DNA of 34,783 bases from Oscillospiraceae bacterium (GTDB lineage Bacteria; Bacillota; Clostridia; Oscillospirales; Ruminococcaceae). The stretch lies in NCBI GenBank assembly GCA_017541275.1, contig JAFXZM010000019.1, positions 1 through 34,783 on the forward strand, in the 5' to 3' direction. Of this stretch, positions 1 through 7,698 are shown one piece after another; position 1 is the first letter of the stretch, and each line of letters opens with the position of its first letter. The notes beneath the pieces were generated by a model. The model was given only the letters and a program-made list of their open reading frames with translations. It searched no databases and had not been told where the DNA came from. The translations under genes and the position numbers were made by a program.

Positions 1-49
1 ACTTTCCCCAAGCCCCTTTCTTCCCGTGCTGTAAGGCAAAAGAGTGTTT

Positions 50-87
50 CGCTCACTGCGGTGAGCGACCAGAGACGCTGTCTCTGG
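50..87. repeat. Two adjacent perfect palindromes
   Basis: Positions 50-56 and 61-67 form a 7-bp stem with loop TGCG. Positions 69-76 and 80-87 form an 8-bp stem with loop GCT. The hairpins are one base apart and continue the repeat at 82-146. No oligo-T tract follows on either strand, so they are not typical intrinsic terminators. A palindromic repeat unit is the better reading. Confidence 0.6.
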
Positions 88-146
88 ACTCTGCGAGCTT
101 TTTGAAAGAAAGCAAACGCCAGCAAAGCTGACGTACCAAAAACTTT
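82..146 (-). repeat. Interspersed intergenic repeat, copy 1
   Basis: Read on the minus strand, this 65-base block aligns with 32484-32547 on the plus strand. By hand count there are about 53 identities, 11 mismatches and one gap. Shared cores include TCAGCTTTGC, TTTTGGTA and TTCAAAAAGC. Two perfect small hairpins adjoin or overlap it: 50-67 (CGCTCAC/GTGAGCG, 4-base loop) and 69-87 (CCAGAGAC/GTCTCTGG, 3-base loop). It lies in non-coding DNA beyond the 3' end of the small gene at 268-450. It looks like a dispersed palindromic repeat family rather than a gene. Confidence 0.7.
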
Positions 147-171
147 GATTTAGGGTTTATCTACAAGCTGG

Positions 172-203
172 GGGGGAGAGAAAACAAGAGTTTTCTCTCC
201 CCC
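172..203. repeat. Long GA/TC hairpin
   Basis: Positions 172-185 (GGGGGAGAGAAAAC) and 190-203 (GTTTTCTCTCCCCC) form a perfect 14-bp stem with a 4-base loop. It lies 65 bases beyond the stop of the minus-strand gene at 268-450 and may end its transcript, but no T tract follows on either strand. A similar purine-rich hairpin occurs at 5498-5548. Confidence 0.55.
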
Positions 204-267
204 ATTACAAAATAAAATGTACCGCTCTTGTACAGACTGGTATTTGAACAATAAATCCCCGGAATAT

Positions 268-450
268 TCACTCCCGCACCGCAGAGGAGTGGGCAAGCCC
301 CGGCGTTTTATCCATATCCATGGAGCGTTCGACATAATCGGTCCATGCCGCATCCTGCATCACAGAATCGGCATTTGCAGCACAGACCGGGACAGGCATA
401 ACGGCTGCGATTGTCAGGACTGTGACAATGAAAGTCAGGAGTTTTTTCAT
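268..450 (-). CDS. Small exported protein of unknown function (60 aa)
   Basis: The start at 450 gives a 60-residue protein. Its first 24 or so residues form a classical signal peptide: MKK, a hydrophobic stretch LLTFIVTVLTIAAVMPVP, then V-C-A at about 22-24 as a likely cleavage site. The mature part would be only about 36 residues, acidic to neutral, with no recognisable domain. The cysteine is not in a good lipobox context, so a lipoprotein is unlikely. The gene begins 14 bases after the stop of the AraC-type regulator at 465, so it is probably co-transcribed and translationally coupled to it. The ribosome-binding site (GCGAAG) is weak. It could be a secreted peptide or the remnant of a longer exported protein. 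I do not recognise the family. Confidence 0.55.
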   Translation of the reverse strand: MKKLLTFIVTVLTIAAVMPVPVCAANADSVMQDAAWTDYVERSMDMDKTPGLAHSSAVRE

Positions 451-464
451 TGCTTCGCGCTTTG

Positions 465-1298
465 TCACAGCTTTTTCAGAGGGATGCAGATATAGCTGAC
501 GGTATCGGCAGGATTTTCCGCCGGCGGCAGATAGAATTCCAATGAATAATTGCCTGCCAGTGCATACCCCTGCAAATTCGGGAGCCATTCAGACCAGATC
601 TGCGTATTGACCTTCTGCATGCTGTCAGGGAGCGGGCCTTTGCACGGAAACAGCGCCCACAGTCCGCCGGGAATCTGATACGTGCAGCAGCCCTGCGGGA
701 TATCCTCCCACGGCTGATAGAGGTCAGCGATCCAGTAGTCAAAGCATTTGCCGTCCATGTCGGAGCAGATTCCGAACATACCTTTGAGCCCCTTCATGTC
801 AGACATCCACTCGCCCCAGAATTCGGGGATTTCCTTGTAGCTTGTCTCGGCATTGAACCGTTTTTTGATGCCGACAACCGTAAAGGGAGCCTTTTCAACA
901 ATTTTGTAATTCAGCATATTACCGCCCTCCAATGTGATTTTGATATGCAGCGGAGCAAATGACCGCAGATTTGCCCCGGATTCTCTGGCCTGTGCCGGTG
1001 AGATGCCGTGAAAGTTCCGGAAGGCTTTGGCAAAGCTGTCCGGAGAATCGTAGCCGTATTTGAGCGCAATGTCGATCACTTTACAGTCCGAGCAGGCCAA
1101 ATCCTGCGCAGCGCGCGTCATGCGGCGGGCACGGATATATTCACCGACGGTCATGCCGCACATAGCGCCGAAGATGCGCTGATAATAGAACGGTGACAGC
1201 GCAGCTTTTTTTGCAATCCGTTCGATATTCAGCTCATCCGTCAAATTTTGTTCCATATAATCAATGGAAGCCTGAAAGCCCTGGATCCAGTCAGTCAT
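465..1298 (-). CDS. AraC-family regulator with GyrI-like effector-binding domain
   Basis: A 277-residue transcription factor. Residues about 8-105 are an AraC/XylS double helix-turn-helix (IERIAKKAALSPFYYQRIF, then IDIALKYGYDSPDSFAKAFR). Residues about 125-277 look like a GyrI-like/AraC_E_bind small-molecule domain (YKIVEKAPFTVVGIKKRF near its start). This N-terminal HTH plus C-terminal effector order is that of Rob and many Firmicute multidrug or stress sensors. An upstream in-frame ATG exists at 1409, but 1298 has the ribosome-binding site (GAGGTG, 6 bases away) and starts at the expected N-terminus. An imperfect palindrome in its promoter suggests autoregulation. The ligand is unknown. It is followed closely by the small exported protein. 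Confidence 0.88.
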   Translation of the reverse strand: MTDWIQGFQASIDYMEQNLTDELNIERIAKKAALSPFYYQRIFGAMCGMTVGEYIRARRMTRAAQDLACSDCKVIDIALKYGYDSPDSFAKAFRNFHGISPAQARESGANLRSFAPLHIKITLEGGNMLNYKIVEKAPFTVVGIKKRFNAETSYKEIPEFWGEWMSDMKGLKGMFGICSDMDGKCFDYWIADLYQPWEDIPQGCCTYQIPGGLWALFPCKGPLPDSMQKVNTQIWSEWLPNLQGYALAGNYSLEFYLPPAENPADTVSYICIPLKKL

Positions 1299-1322
1299 CA
1301 CGGTCACCTCATTCCGATTCAA

Positions 1323-1354
1323 ATTATAACACATCGGGGCAAAAACTGCCCGAT
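1323..1354 (-). promoter_or_regulatory. Extended -10 promoter with overlapping palindrome (AraC-type gene)
   Basis: On the minus strand, TGTTATAAT (1331-1323) is an extended -10 box, with its -10 about 25 bases upstream of the ATG at 1298. No good -35 box is seen. Instead, 1333-1354 carries an imperfect inverted repeat, ATCGGGCA-N5-TGCCCCGAT, placed where a -35 box would sit. This is a plausible operator for the regulator or another factor. Confidence 0.6.
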
Positions 1355-1483
1355 TTTTTCTGCACGGTTTTTCCGGTTCCGAATTCATCGCGGTATAAAT
1401 GGGCAGCACCGTACAAAGCCCGCCTGACGGTTTGGCGGCACATCTGCCTGCATCTGTACCGCCGGCTCTGTGCTGTGCTGCTT

Positions 1484-1524
1484 AAAAAAGATGACAGCTT
1501 CTGAATAAAACCGAAGCTGTCATC
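1484..1524 (-). terminator. Intrinsic terminator after putP
   Basis: Positions 1490-1501 and 1513-1524 form a perfect 12-bp stem (GATGACAGCTTC/GAAGCTGTCATC) with an 11-base loop. On the minus strand it is followed directly by six T residues (1489-1484). It lies 57 bases beyond the putP stop codon. Confidence 0.9.
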
Positions 1525-1580
1525 AGATTGCAGACAAAAGATTTTCATACAAAGAAGACCGGCAGAATACAGAAAATCGG

Positions 1581-3143
1581 TTATTTCTTCAGCATTTCCC
1601 GAACCTCATCATATTCGGCCTGTACAGAATCCGCCGGCTTTCCGGTCACGAGCGAAACAATAATGATCGCGGCAAACGCGCAGAGGAAAGCGGGCAGCAG
1701 CTCATAGATATCCCATGCGCCGCCCATCGGACGAACCAAGAACTTCCAGATGAAGATCATTGCGCCGCCGACGACCAGACCGGCCGCCGCGCCCCATTTG
1801 TTCGAGCGCTTCCAGAACAGCGCAGAGAGCATGACCGGCCCGAATGTCGCGCCGAAGCCCGCCCAGGCAAAGGAAACGATCTGGAACACAGAGCTGTCGG
1901 GGTTCCATGCAAGCACCACGCCGGCAACTGCGATTACGACCAGAACCGCGCGGGCGACGAGCATGGAAGCCTTCTGGGAGAGCTTCAGGCCGAAGACACC
2001 CTTGAGAATGTTCTCAGACATACTGGAGGATGCCGCGAGGAGCTGTGAATCCGAGGTTGACATGGTGCAGGCGAGGATGCCCGCGAAGATCAGGCCGGCA
2101 ACGATTGCAGCAAGGAAGCCGTGCTTGGAGAGCAGCATCGCAATTTCCATCACGACGGTTTCCGATTTGTTTTCGCCCTGCTGATACAGCACGCCGATGC
2201 TGCCGTTTGCAGAAAGCTGATTGCCGATGAAGCCGATCAGAATTGCAACTGCCATCGCGATCACAACCCAGATGCTCGCGATGCGGCGGGAGGTTTTCAG
2301 CTTTTTTTCGTCCTTGATTGCCATGAAGCGGAGCAGGATATGCGGCATACCGAAGTAGCCGAGGCCCCATGCCATCGTCGAAACGATCGGAAGGAAGCCA
2401 TAGCGCACGCCGTTTGTGAATTCACCGGTTTCTGCGCTGAAGCTGCGGGTTACAGTCATCCGGAAATAATCCGGAATTTGCTTTGCGTTATCTGCAACAG
2501 CGCCCCAGCCGCCGGCCGTGCTGACGCCAAAGCAGACAATAATCACCAGCGCCGTTGTCATGATAATGCTCTGGATCAGGTCCGTAAAGCTTGCGGCAAG
2601 GAATCCGCCCATGCTCGTGTAAGCGATGATGATGACTGCGCTGACGATCATCGCGGGGCGGTAATCCCAGCCGAACAGCAGCGAAAAGAGCTTGCCGCAG
2701 CCGGAAAAGCCCGATGCCGTATACGGAACAAAGAAGATCAGGATAATGACGGCGGAAATGCCGGAGAGTATGTGATTTTTGTCATGATACCGGTCGGAGA
2801 AGAAATCCGGAATGGTGATCGAGCTTGTTTTTTGCGAATAGACGCGCAGGCGCTTCGCAACAAACAGCCAGTTGAGGTAAGTGCCGGCCGCAAGACCGAT
2901 CGCAGTCCAGCTTGCCTCTGCCATGCCGCAGAGATAGGCAACGCCCGGCAGACCCATAAGCAGCCATGAGCTCATATCCGAGGCCTCAGCGCTCATTGCC
3001 GAAACGAGCGGGCCGAGCTTTCTGCCGCCGAGGTAAAAATCGCTGACGTTTTTATTTTTTCTGGAAAAAACGGCGCCGATTGCGATCATGCCGGTCAGAT
3101 AGACAATGATCGTAACCAGAATACCGATGACATTATTCGCCAT
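1581..3143 (-). CDS. putP: Sodium/proline symporter (SSS family)
   Basis: A 520-residue, very hydrophobic inner-membrane protein with about 13 predicted transmembrane helices, the normal length for PutP. It begins with a helix, then the family-typical SDFYLGGRKLGPLVSAMSA segment (about residues 34-52) and SDMSSWLLMGLPG (about 55-67). IAYTSMGGFLAASFTDLIQ follows near 175-195, in the region linked to sodium binding. Such proteins import L-proline with Na+; related SSS members carry other solutes, so the substrate is a family inference. The ATG at 3143 follows GGGAGGTG. fhs ends 79 bases upstream with no visible terminator between, so read-through from the fhs promoter is likely. A clear terminator follows. 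Confidence 0.92.
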   Translation of the reverse strand: MANNVIGILVTIIVYLTGMIAIGAVFSRKNKNVSDFYLGGRKLGPLVSAMSAEASDMSSWLLMGLPGVAYLCGMAEASWTAIGLAAGTYLNWLFVAKRLRVYSQKTSSITIPDFFSDRYHDKNHILSGISAVIILIFFVPYTASGFSGCGKLFSLLFGWDYRPAMIVSAVIIIAYTSMGGFLAASFTDLIQSIIMTTALVIIVCFGVSTAGGWGAVADNAKQIPDYFRMTVTRSFSAETGEFTNGVRYGFLPIVSTMAWGLGYFGMPHILLRFMAIKDEKKLKTSRRIASIWVVIAMAVAILIGFIGNQLSANGSIGVLYQQGENKSETVVMEIAMLLSKHGFLAAIVAGLIFAGILACTMSTSDSQLLAASSSMSENILKGVFGLKLSQKASMLVARAVLVVIAVAGVVLAWNPDSSVFQIVSFAWAGFGATFGPVMLSALFWKRSNKWGAAAGLVVGGAMIFIWKFLVRPMGGAWDIYELLPAFLCAFAAIIIVSLVTGKPADSVQAEYDEVREMLKK

Positions 3144-3222
3144 TGAGGTGCACCTCCCTTTTTTTATGATTGTCTGGTTATTTTGGTGATTGATATTGAT
3201 TGTTCAGATGATTCACAGCAGC

Positions 3223-4890
3223 TCAGAACAGACCGGAAATCACGCCGTCCGCATCAACGTCGATATTTTCGGCGGCGGGCTTTTTCGGCAGGCCGGGCAT
3301 CGTCATGATATCGCCGGTGAGCGCGACGATAAAGCCCGCGCCCGCAGATACCTTGACATTGCGGATTGTGACAGTGAAGCCCTCCGGCGCACCGAGCACA
3401 TCCTTATCGTCGGTGAAGCTGTACTGCGTTTTTGCCATGCAGACCGGCAGCTTGTCAAAGCCCAGTGCAGTAAGCTGTGCAATCTGCTTCTGCGCGGCAG
3501 GCAGAATGTTGATGCCGTCGCCGCGGTAAACATTCTTCACAATCGCCTCGATCTTGTCTGCAATCGTGCCGTCCAGCTCATAGGAGAAGCGGAAATCGCC
3601 CTTTTCCTCCTCGCAGAGCCGCACGACCTCGCGGGCAAGTGCCTCGCCGCCCTTGCCGCCTTCCGCCCAGACATTCGACAGCACAACATTTACGCCGAGC
3701 GCCCTGCATTTTTCAATGACAAGCGCAACCTCGGCATCGGTATCGGTCGGGAAGCGGTTGATTGCTACGACCGACGGCAGACGGTATACATCCTTGATAT
3801 TGGAGACATGGCGCAGCAGATTCGGCAGACCTGCCTCCAGTGCCTTCAGATTCTCACTGCCGAGCTCTGTCTTGGAAAGACCGCCGTGCAGCTTCAGGGC
3901 GCGGATTGTTGCGACAATTACGACCGCGGACGGTGTCAGTCCGGCCATGCGGCACTTGATATCGAGAAATTTCTCCGCACCGAGATCTGCGCCGAAGCCT
4001 GCCTCCGTGATTGCGTAATCGCCGAGCCGGAGTGCGGTTTTCGTTGCAAGAACCGAATTGCAGCCGTGTGCGATATTCGCAAAGGGGCCGCCGTGTACAA
4101 GCGCGGGCGTTCCCTCCAGCGTCTGCACGAGATTCGGCTTCAGGGCATCCTTCAGCAGCGCAGTCATTGCGCCCACTGCATGCAGGTCTCCGGCCGTGAC
4201 CGGCTTCTCATCATATGTATATGCAACAACAATGCGGGAAAGGCGTTCCTTCAGGTCATTGACCGAGGTCGCAAGGCAGAATACCGCCATGATCTCCGAG
4301 GCGACCGTAATGTCATAGCCGTCCTCCCGCGGTACGCCGTTGATGCGGCCGCCGAGACCGTCCGTTATATAGCGGAGCTGCCGGTCGTTCATATCCACGC
4401 ACCGCTTCCATGTGATTCTGCGCGGGTCGATATTCAGTGCATTGCCCTGATAAATGTGATTGTCGAGCATGGCCGCAAGCAGATTGTTTGCCGCGCCGAT
4501 CGCATGAAAATCACCGGTGAAATGCAGGTTGATGTCCTCCATCGGGACTACCTGCGCATAGCCGCCGCCTGCCGCGCCGCCCTTGATGCCGAATACCGGC
4601 CCCAGCGACGGTTCCCGCAGCGCTACCATGACATTTTTGCCGATGCGCCGCATGCCGTCTGCAAGGCCGATCGTTGTTGTCGTTTTGCCCTCGCCCGCTG
4701 CGGTCGGATTGATTGCCGTGACAAGCACGAGCTTGCCGTTTTTGCCGGACTTGCTGAGCTTCCCAAGATCAATCTTGGCCTTGTATCTGCCGTACTGCTC
4801 CAGTGCTTCATCCGGTATTCCGGCGGCTGCTGCAATCTCCGTAATCGGACGCATTTCAACGGACTGCGCGATTTCAATGTCTGTAAGCAT
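3223..4890 (-). CDS. fhs: Formate--tetrahydrofolate ligase
   Basis: A 555-residue protein, the usual family length. It joins formate to tetrahydrofolate with ATP, giving 10-formyl-THF in the cytoplasm. This feeds purine and formyl-methionine synthesis and, in some Clostridia, acetogenic or purinolytic pathways. The nucleotide-binding loop [18 protein letters not shown] lies at about 66-83, and conserved [20 protein letters not shown] at about 93-112. An in-frame extension reaches 4962, but the ATG at 4890 follows AGGAGGTC at a suitable distance and the extension overlaps the promoter. The gene has its own strong promoter. No folate-cycle partner gene is adjacent; putP lies downstream. Confidence 0.97.
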   Translation of the reverse strand: MLTDIEIAQSVEMRPITEIAAAAGIPDEALEQYGRYKAKIDLGKLSKSGKNGKLVLVTAINPTAAGEGKTTTTIGLADGMRRIGKNVMVALREPSLGPVFGIKGGAAGGGYAQVVPMEDINLHFTGDFHAIGAANNLLAAMLDNHIYQGNALNIDPRRITWKRCVDMNDRQLRYITDGLGGRINGVPREDGYDITVASEIMAVFCLATSVNDLKERLSRIVVAYTYDEKPVTAGDLHAVGAMTALLKDALKPNLVQTLEGTPALVHGGPFANIAHGCNSVLATKTALRLGDYAITEAGFGADLGAEKFLDIKCRMAGLTPSAVVIVATIRALKLHGGLSKTELGSENLKALEAGLPNLLRHVSNIKDVYRLPSVVAINRFPTDTDAEVALVIEKCRALGVNVVLSNVWAEGGKGGEALAREVVRLCEEEKGDFRFSYELDGTIADKIEAIVKNVYRGDGINILPAAQKQIAQLTALGFDKLPVCMAKTQYSFTDDKDVLGAPEGFTVTIRNVKVSAGAGFIVALTGDIMTMPGLPKKPAAENIDVDADGVISGLF

Positions 4891-4932
4891 AATAATGACC
4901 TCCTTGTGCTTTCTGCAAAATGATACAGATTC

Positions 4933-4962
4933 AGTATACCATAAAATGCACCCGCTTGTCAA
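4933..4962 (-). promoter_or_regulatory. Strong sigma-A-type promoter of fhs
   Basis: On the minus strand, a consensus -35 box TTGACA (4962-4957) is separated by 18 bases from -10 box TATACT (4938-4933). The -10 box is preceded by TGG, giving an extended -10. The leader to the fhs ATG at 4890 is only about 35 bases, too short for a folate riboswitch. Confidence 0.85.
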
Positions 4963-5480
4963 ACATTTTATATAAAAAATCCTCTGCTATATGAAAAAAA
5001 CGGGAAAAAGCATATGAAATAGGATTCAGTTGTCAAGGTTCTAAGATGCGCCCTGCATGAGCTTTGGATGACCTGCCCGCATCACTGATCTCAGCGCGAA
5101 CAGCTGACACCCGGTTCCTCTGTGCTGCCGGCGGTTTCCTATTTTGGCTGCTGCGGAAACTCGGCATCATAGCATCCTCTTATACACGGGTACAATTCGG
5201 CGGGATTTTGCATGTTTGCGTGCAAAGTATTTGATTTAAGTAATTGATTTCTCTGTTTTGTACAATGGCGATGCGTTTTTGCTGTGCTGTGTGTGGATGT
5301 TTTGACGGTTGCTTTTGTCATTTGGCTCAAAATATGGGACACAGCAAACGAATGAGAAGCTGCGATCAGCAGCGTGTATTTGGAAACTTGGGAGAATGAG
5401 CCTGAAAACATCGCATGATATGCCTTGATTTGACTTCCTGCTGCTGAAATCAGTTTCCATACGTCCTTTTCATCCTCGGA
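4963..5480. other. Gene-poor stretch upstream of fhs
   Basis: No convincing gene is seen on either strand. The stretch is more A+T-rich than the flanking genes, especially at 4963-5030 and 5200-5420. Open frames here (for example 5139-5522 minus) lack a good ribosome-binding site and a recognisable domain, and the longest runs into the inverted-repeat element at 5481. It may be decayed coding sequence, but nothing identifiable remains. Confidence 0.5.
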
Positions 5481-5855
5481 GTCGGGGGTGACAACCCAAG
5501 GGGGAAGGGAGATCGCTCCCAATGGTCGCTCATTCTCCCTTCCCCCTTAGGACGGAGCCCGTCTGGCAGTTTTCGCCCCCGAACCCCCGCTTTCCTGACC
5601 CCTTGACCCCCTAAGTTCCGCAGATTTTTCGTTATGCGCTTTTACTGCTTTTGTTGCCGTTATCGCAAAACGAAAACGCCGCAGATGTGCGTATGCTCCC
5701 GATTGTTGTTTTGCAGGGGAGTATGAGGTGAATTGCGGCGCACTCCTGCGCCGCTTGGCAAGACTTGCTGCGGAGAGTGAGCCTATGCGCTGCTTTAGCA
5801 AATCGCAGGCGGGGGCTCCCCGCGGGCTCCCCGCCCTTGGGTTGTCACCACCGAC
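5481..5855. repeat. Inverted-repeat-bounded, MITE-like intergenic element
   Basis: The ends match in inverted orientation. Positions 5487-5502 (GGTGACAACCCAAGGG) and 5834-5849 are perfect reverse complements over 16 bases. The match extends to about 22 bases (5481-5502 and 5834-5855) with one mismatch. Inside are a 15-bp-stem hairpin (5498-5548) and an 8-bp-stem hairpin (5735-5754, GCGGCGCA/TGCGCCGC). No transposase is encoded and no target-site duplication was established. The end motif recurs at 15930-15943. A short frame at 5547-5801 (minus) is probably spurious. Confidence 0.6.
5498..5548. repeat. Purine-rich 15-bp hairpin inside the element
   Basis: AAGGGGGAAGGGAGA (5498-5512) and TCTCCCTTCCCCCTT (5534-5548) are perfect reverse complements around a 21-base loop. 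There is no T tract, so termination is not implied. It overlaps the left inverted repeat of the 5481-5855 element. Confidence 0.65.
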
Positions 5856-5953
5856 CTGTGGGGAGAAGTAAGTCTTATGCTTTTACTGTTTTGATTGGGC
5901 GTATTTCTCCCGCAATTTCTGTTTCTATAACAAGAAAAGTAATATTAAAATTC

Positions 5954-5984
5954 GCGGAGCCCGGGCAAATCCCCCGGACTCCGC
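5954..5984 (-). terminator. Intrinsic terminator after the phospholipase-like operon
   Basis: Positions 5954-5965 and 5973-5984 pair over 12 positions with one mismatch (GCGGAGTCCGGG/CCCGGGCTCCGC on the minus strand) around a 7-base loop. A T-rich stretch (GAATTTTAATATT) follows on the minus strand. It lies 20 bases beyond the stop at 6004. Confidence 0.75.
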
Positions 5985-6003
5985 ATAATAATCAGATATC
6001 CTT

Positions 6004-7185
6004 CTATTTTACCAGAAACCTTACGCCCTCCGGCTTTTGATGCACCAGCACAAATGATACCTGCCGCGTAAATATCTCGGTCTGGAAATGCAGTCGGCGA
6101 TATGTACAATAAAGCTTTCCGCCTGAGATAATCAGCAGCCGCGCCGGATCTCCGTCAGGATATAGCGTCAGAAGCGGCTCGCGCCCGAACCGAAACCGCT
6201 TTGTCATGCCTGCCGGCTGCCAGGTCAGGCGCACTGCGCCCAGTTTGGATACCGCCAGATATTTTTTATCCTCCGAGGAAAGTGTAAAGGCTCCGTCATC
6301 CTCATAATGCAGATAAAGCGCTGCTTCGGATACCGCATACGGCTTGCCGACACCCTTGAGCCAGTAAGGACGCCCCTCCTCCCAGAACCGAAGCCGGCTG
6401 TCCGCTGCATCACGGTCAAAGGCCGCAAGCAATGCGGCTGTATTGGAAATGGATAACAGCACGCGCCGCGTGATCGACGCCGCCCGCGCTTCGTCGCTGC
6501 TGCCGGCTGCCGCAGGGATTTCTTCGGCTCCCGAAAGCGCCAGACTGTTGCAGAGCAGCGTCAGCTCGCCGCTCTGCCAGCGGCCGTCCTCCTGCGGACG
6601 GGTTCCGCGCAGAATATTCCTGTATGCCTCATACGGCACTGTGCCCGCTGCGCGCTTTGCCCACGCATATGACGCTGAGATTTCATCCTCTCCGTTCCAG
6701 AAAACCTGCTGCGCCTGACTCTCATATCGCTTGTGAACCGGCGCATATTTGGAAAAATATGTCATGCCGCAGCTATGCGGCGGACAGCAGATATCTGCAA
6801 GCATGTGCGCTGCCCGCGATAAGCTTTTGAGTGCCGCCGCTCTCCTTCCGCAGCGATATAGCGACAGCGCTGCCCGGTACTCCGCATCCATCATCGTCAG
6901 CGGTGAGGGTGCCGGCTGATTGTTTCCGTTGCAGTATCCGCCGAGCACCGGATGCTTCGGCATGGGGGCGCCGTCCGGCCGCACTGCACAGTAATAATGC
7001 ATGCCCTTTCCGTTCAGACGGTCGCCGGGGGTATCCGGTGCCGTGATCTCCCCGATCATGATTTCAAGATCGTCTGCTGTGAAGCGCTTTGCTGCGTTAT
7101 GCCCCTCAAGTCCCAGCAGCATAACGGCCGCCCGCAGAATCCCTCTGTGGACAGACGGCAGCGTGTGTTTATCGTATTTCGGCAT
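6004..7185 (-). CDS. Zinc-dependent phospholipase C / P1-nuclease-like protein
   Basis: A 393-residue protein whose residues about 10-160 resemble the all-helical zinc phospholipase C/S1-P1 nuclease fold. Candidate metal ligands are H127, D131, H137, H151 and E155 (AAHMLADICCPPHS, then VHKRYE). Their spacing equals, as I recall it, that of B. cereus PLC H118, D122, H128, H142 and E146. H63 or H78 may supply a further ligand. There is no signal peptide or membrane helix, which is unusual because classical members are secreted. The C-terminal half (about 180-393) is unrecognised and is probably beta-rich. The start at 7185 follows AAGGAGG. It is the last gene of an operon with two small membrane proteins. 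The substrate is unknown; phosphodiester or phospholipid cleavage is inference. Confidence 0.65.
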   Translation of the reverse strand: MPKYDKHTLPSVHRGILRAAVMLLGLEGHNAAKRFTADDLEIMIGEITAPDTPGDRLNGKGMHYYCAVRPDGAPMPKHPVLGGYCNGNNQPAPSPLTMMDAEYRAALSLYRCGRRAAALKSLSRAAHMLADICCPPHSCGMTYFSKYAPVHKRYESQAQQVFWNGEDEISASYAWAKRAAGTVPYEAYRNILRGTRPQEDGRWQSGELTLLCNSLALSGAEEIPAAAGSSDEARAASITRRVLLSISNTAALLAAFDRDAADSRLRFWEEGRPYWLKGVGKPYAVSEAALYLHYEDDGAFTLSSEDKKYLAVSKLGAVRLTWQPAGMTKRFRFGREPLLTLYPDGDPARLLIISGGKLYCTYRRLHFQTEIFTRQVSFVLVHQKPEGVRFLVK

Positions 7186-7207
7186 ATCAATGGCCTCCTT
7201 CTATCGG

Positions 7208-7687
7208 TTATTGCTGATTCTTTCCGCATTTCATGCAGAATTTATAGGGCGCTCTGAGCTCGGCCCCGCAGGCATAGCAATAGCGGTCCGGCGCATCGTC
7301 CGGGGAATCGTGACGGCGGTTTGCCGCCCCCTGCAAAAGCGGTCTGCCGTTCAGCGTTTTCTGAGGCGGCTTCGCCGGCTGCGGCTGCACCGCAGGCTGC
7401 CTGTTTCGCCCGAGCACCACTGACGGCGGAACATAGTTTGATACCGGCGGTTCCCAGATGCCCTCAAACCGCCAGATCAGCGGCTCCGGCTGCGGGGAGT
7501 TCTGGATTTTCTCATCCGCACGGCTGCGGTCGATGCCCTTTGCAACGCCTCTGAACAGGCCGTTTACCGCGCGGTTCACCAGCCACCGGATGGTCAGATA
7601 AACAACCGCAAAGATCGCAAAGACGACGATCATCCACAGATAGGTGTCTGCATCACCTGAAAAGAATAAGAAGCAGGCTGTCATCAT
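7208..7687 (-). CDS. Membrane-anchored zinc-ribbon protein
   Basis: A 159-residue protein. One strongly hydrophobic segment (about residues 17-37, YLWMIVVFAIFAVVYLTIRW) anchors it near the N-terminus. A proline/glutamine-rich linker (about 65-115) follows. The C-terminus has a zinc ribbon with CYACG at about 136-140 and CMKCG at about 151-155. This architecture (TM, disordered linker, zinc ribbon) is common in Firmicute proteins of unknown role. The start at 7687 follows GGGAGG by about 7 bases. The gene sits 11 bases after the gene at 7699-8289 and 22 bases before the phospholipase-like gene, so the three form one operon. I do not recognise a specific family. Confidence 0.75.
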   Translation of the reverse strand: MMTACFLFFSGDADTYLWMIVVFAIFAVVYLTIRWLVNRAVNGLFRGVAKGIDRSRADEKIQNSPQPEPLIWRFEGIWEPPVSNYVPPSVVLGRNRQPAVQPQPAKPPQKTLNGRPLLQGAANRRHDSPDDAPDRYCYACGAELRAPYKFCMKCGKNQQ

Positions 7688-7698
7688 CCGGCACCTCC

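Noticed and set aside
384-400. Lipoprotein signal in the small exported protein
   Set aside because: The residues before the cysteine (VPV) do not fit a lipobox; ordinary signal peptidase cleavage is more likely.
3190-4923. 577-codon open frame on the plus strand
   Set aside because: It is the exact antisense of fhs, rich in Arg, His, Cys and Gln, with no domain. High third-position GC of the real gene explains it.
4891-4932. Tetrahydrofolate riboswitch in front of fhs
   Set aside because: The promoter leaves a leader of only about 35 bases, too short for the aptamer.
5139-5522. Possible 127-residue minus-strand protein
   Set aside because: It begins inside the purine-rich hairpin of the inverted-repeat element, has low-complexity Ser/Thr/His composition and no recognisable domain. 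Left as non-coding.
5547-5801. Possible 84-residue minus-strand protein
   Set aside because: It lies wholly within the inverted-repeat element and is Arg/Ser/Ala-rich, as expected of a frame across repeat DNA.
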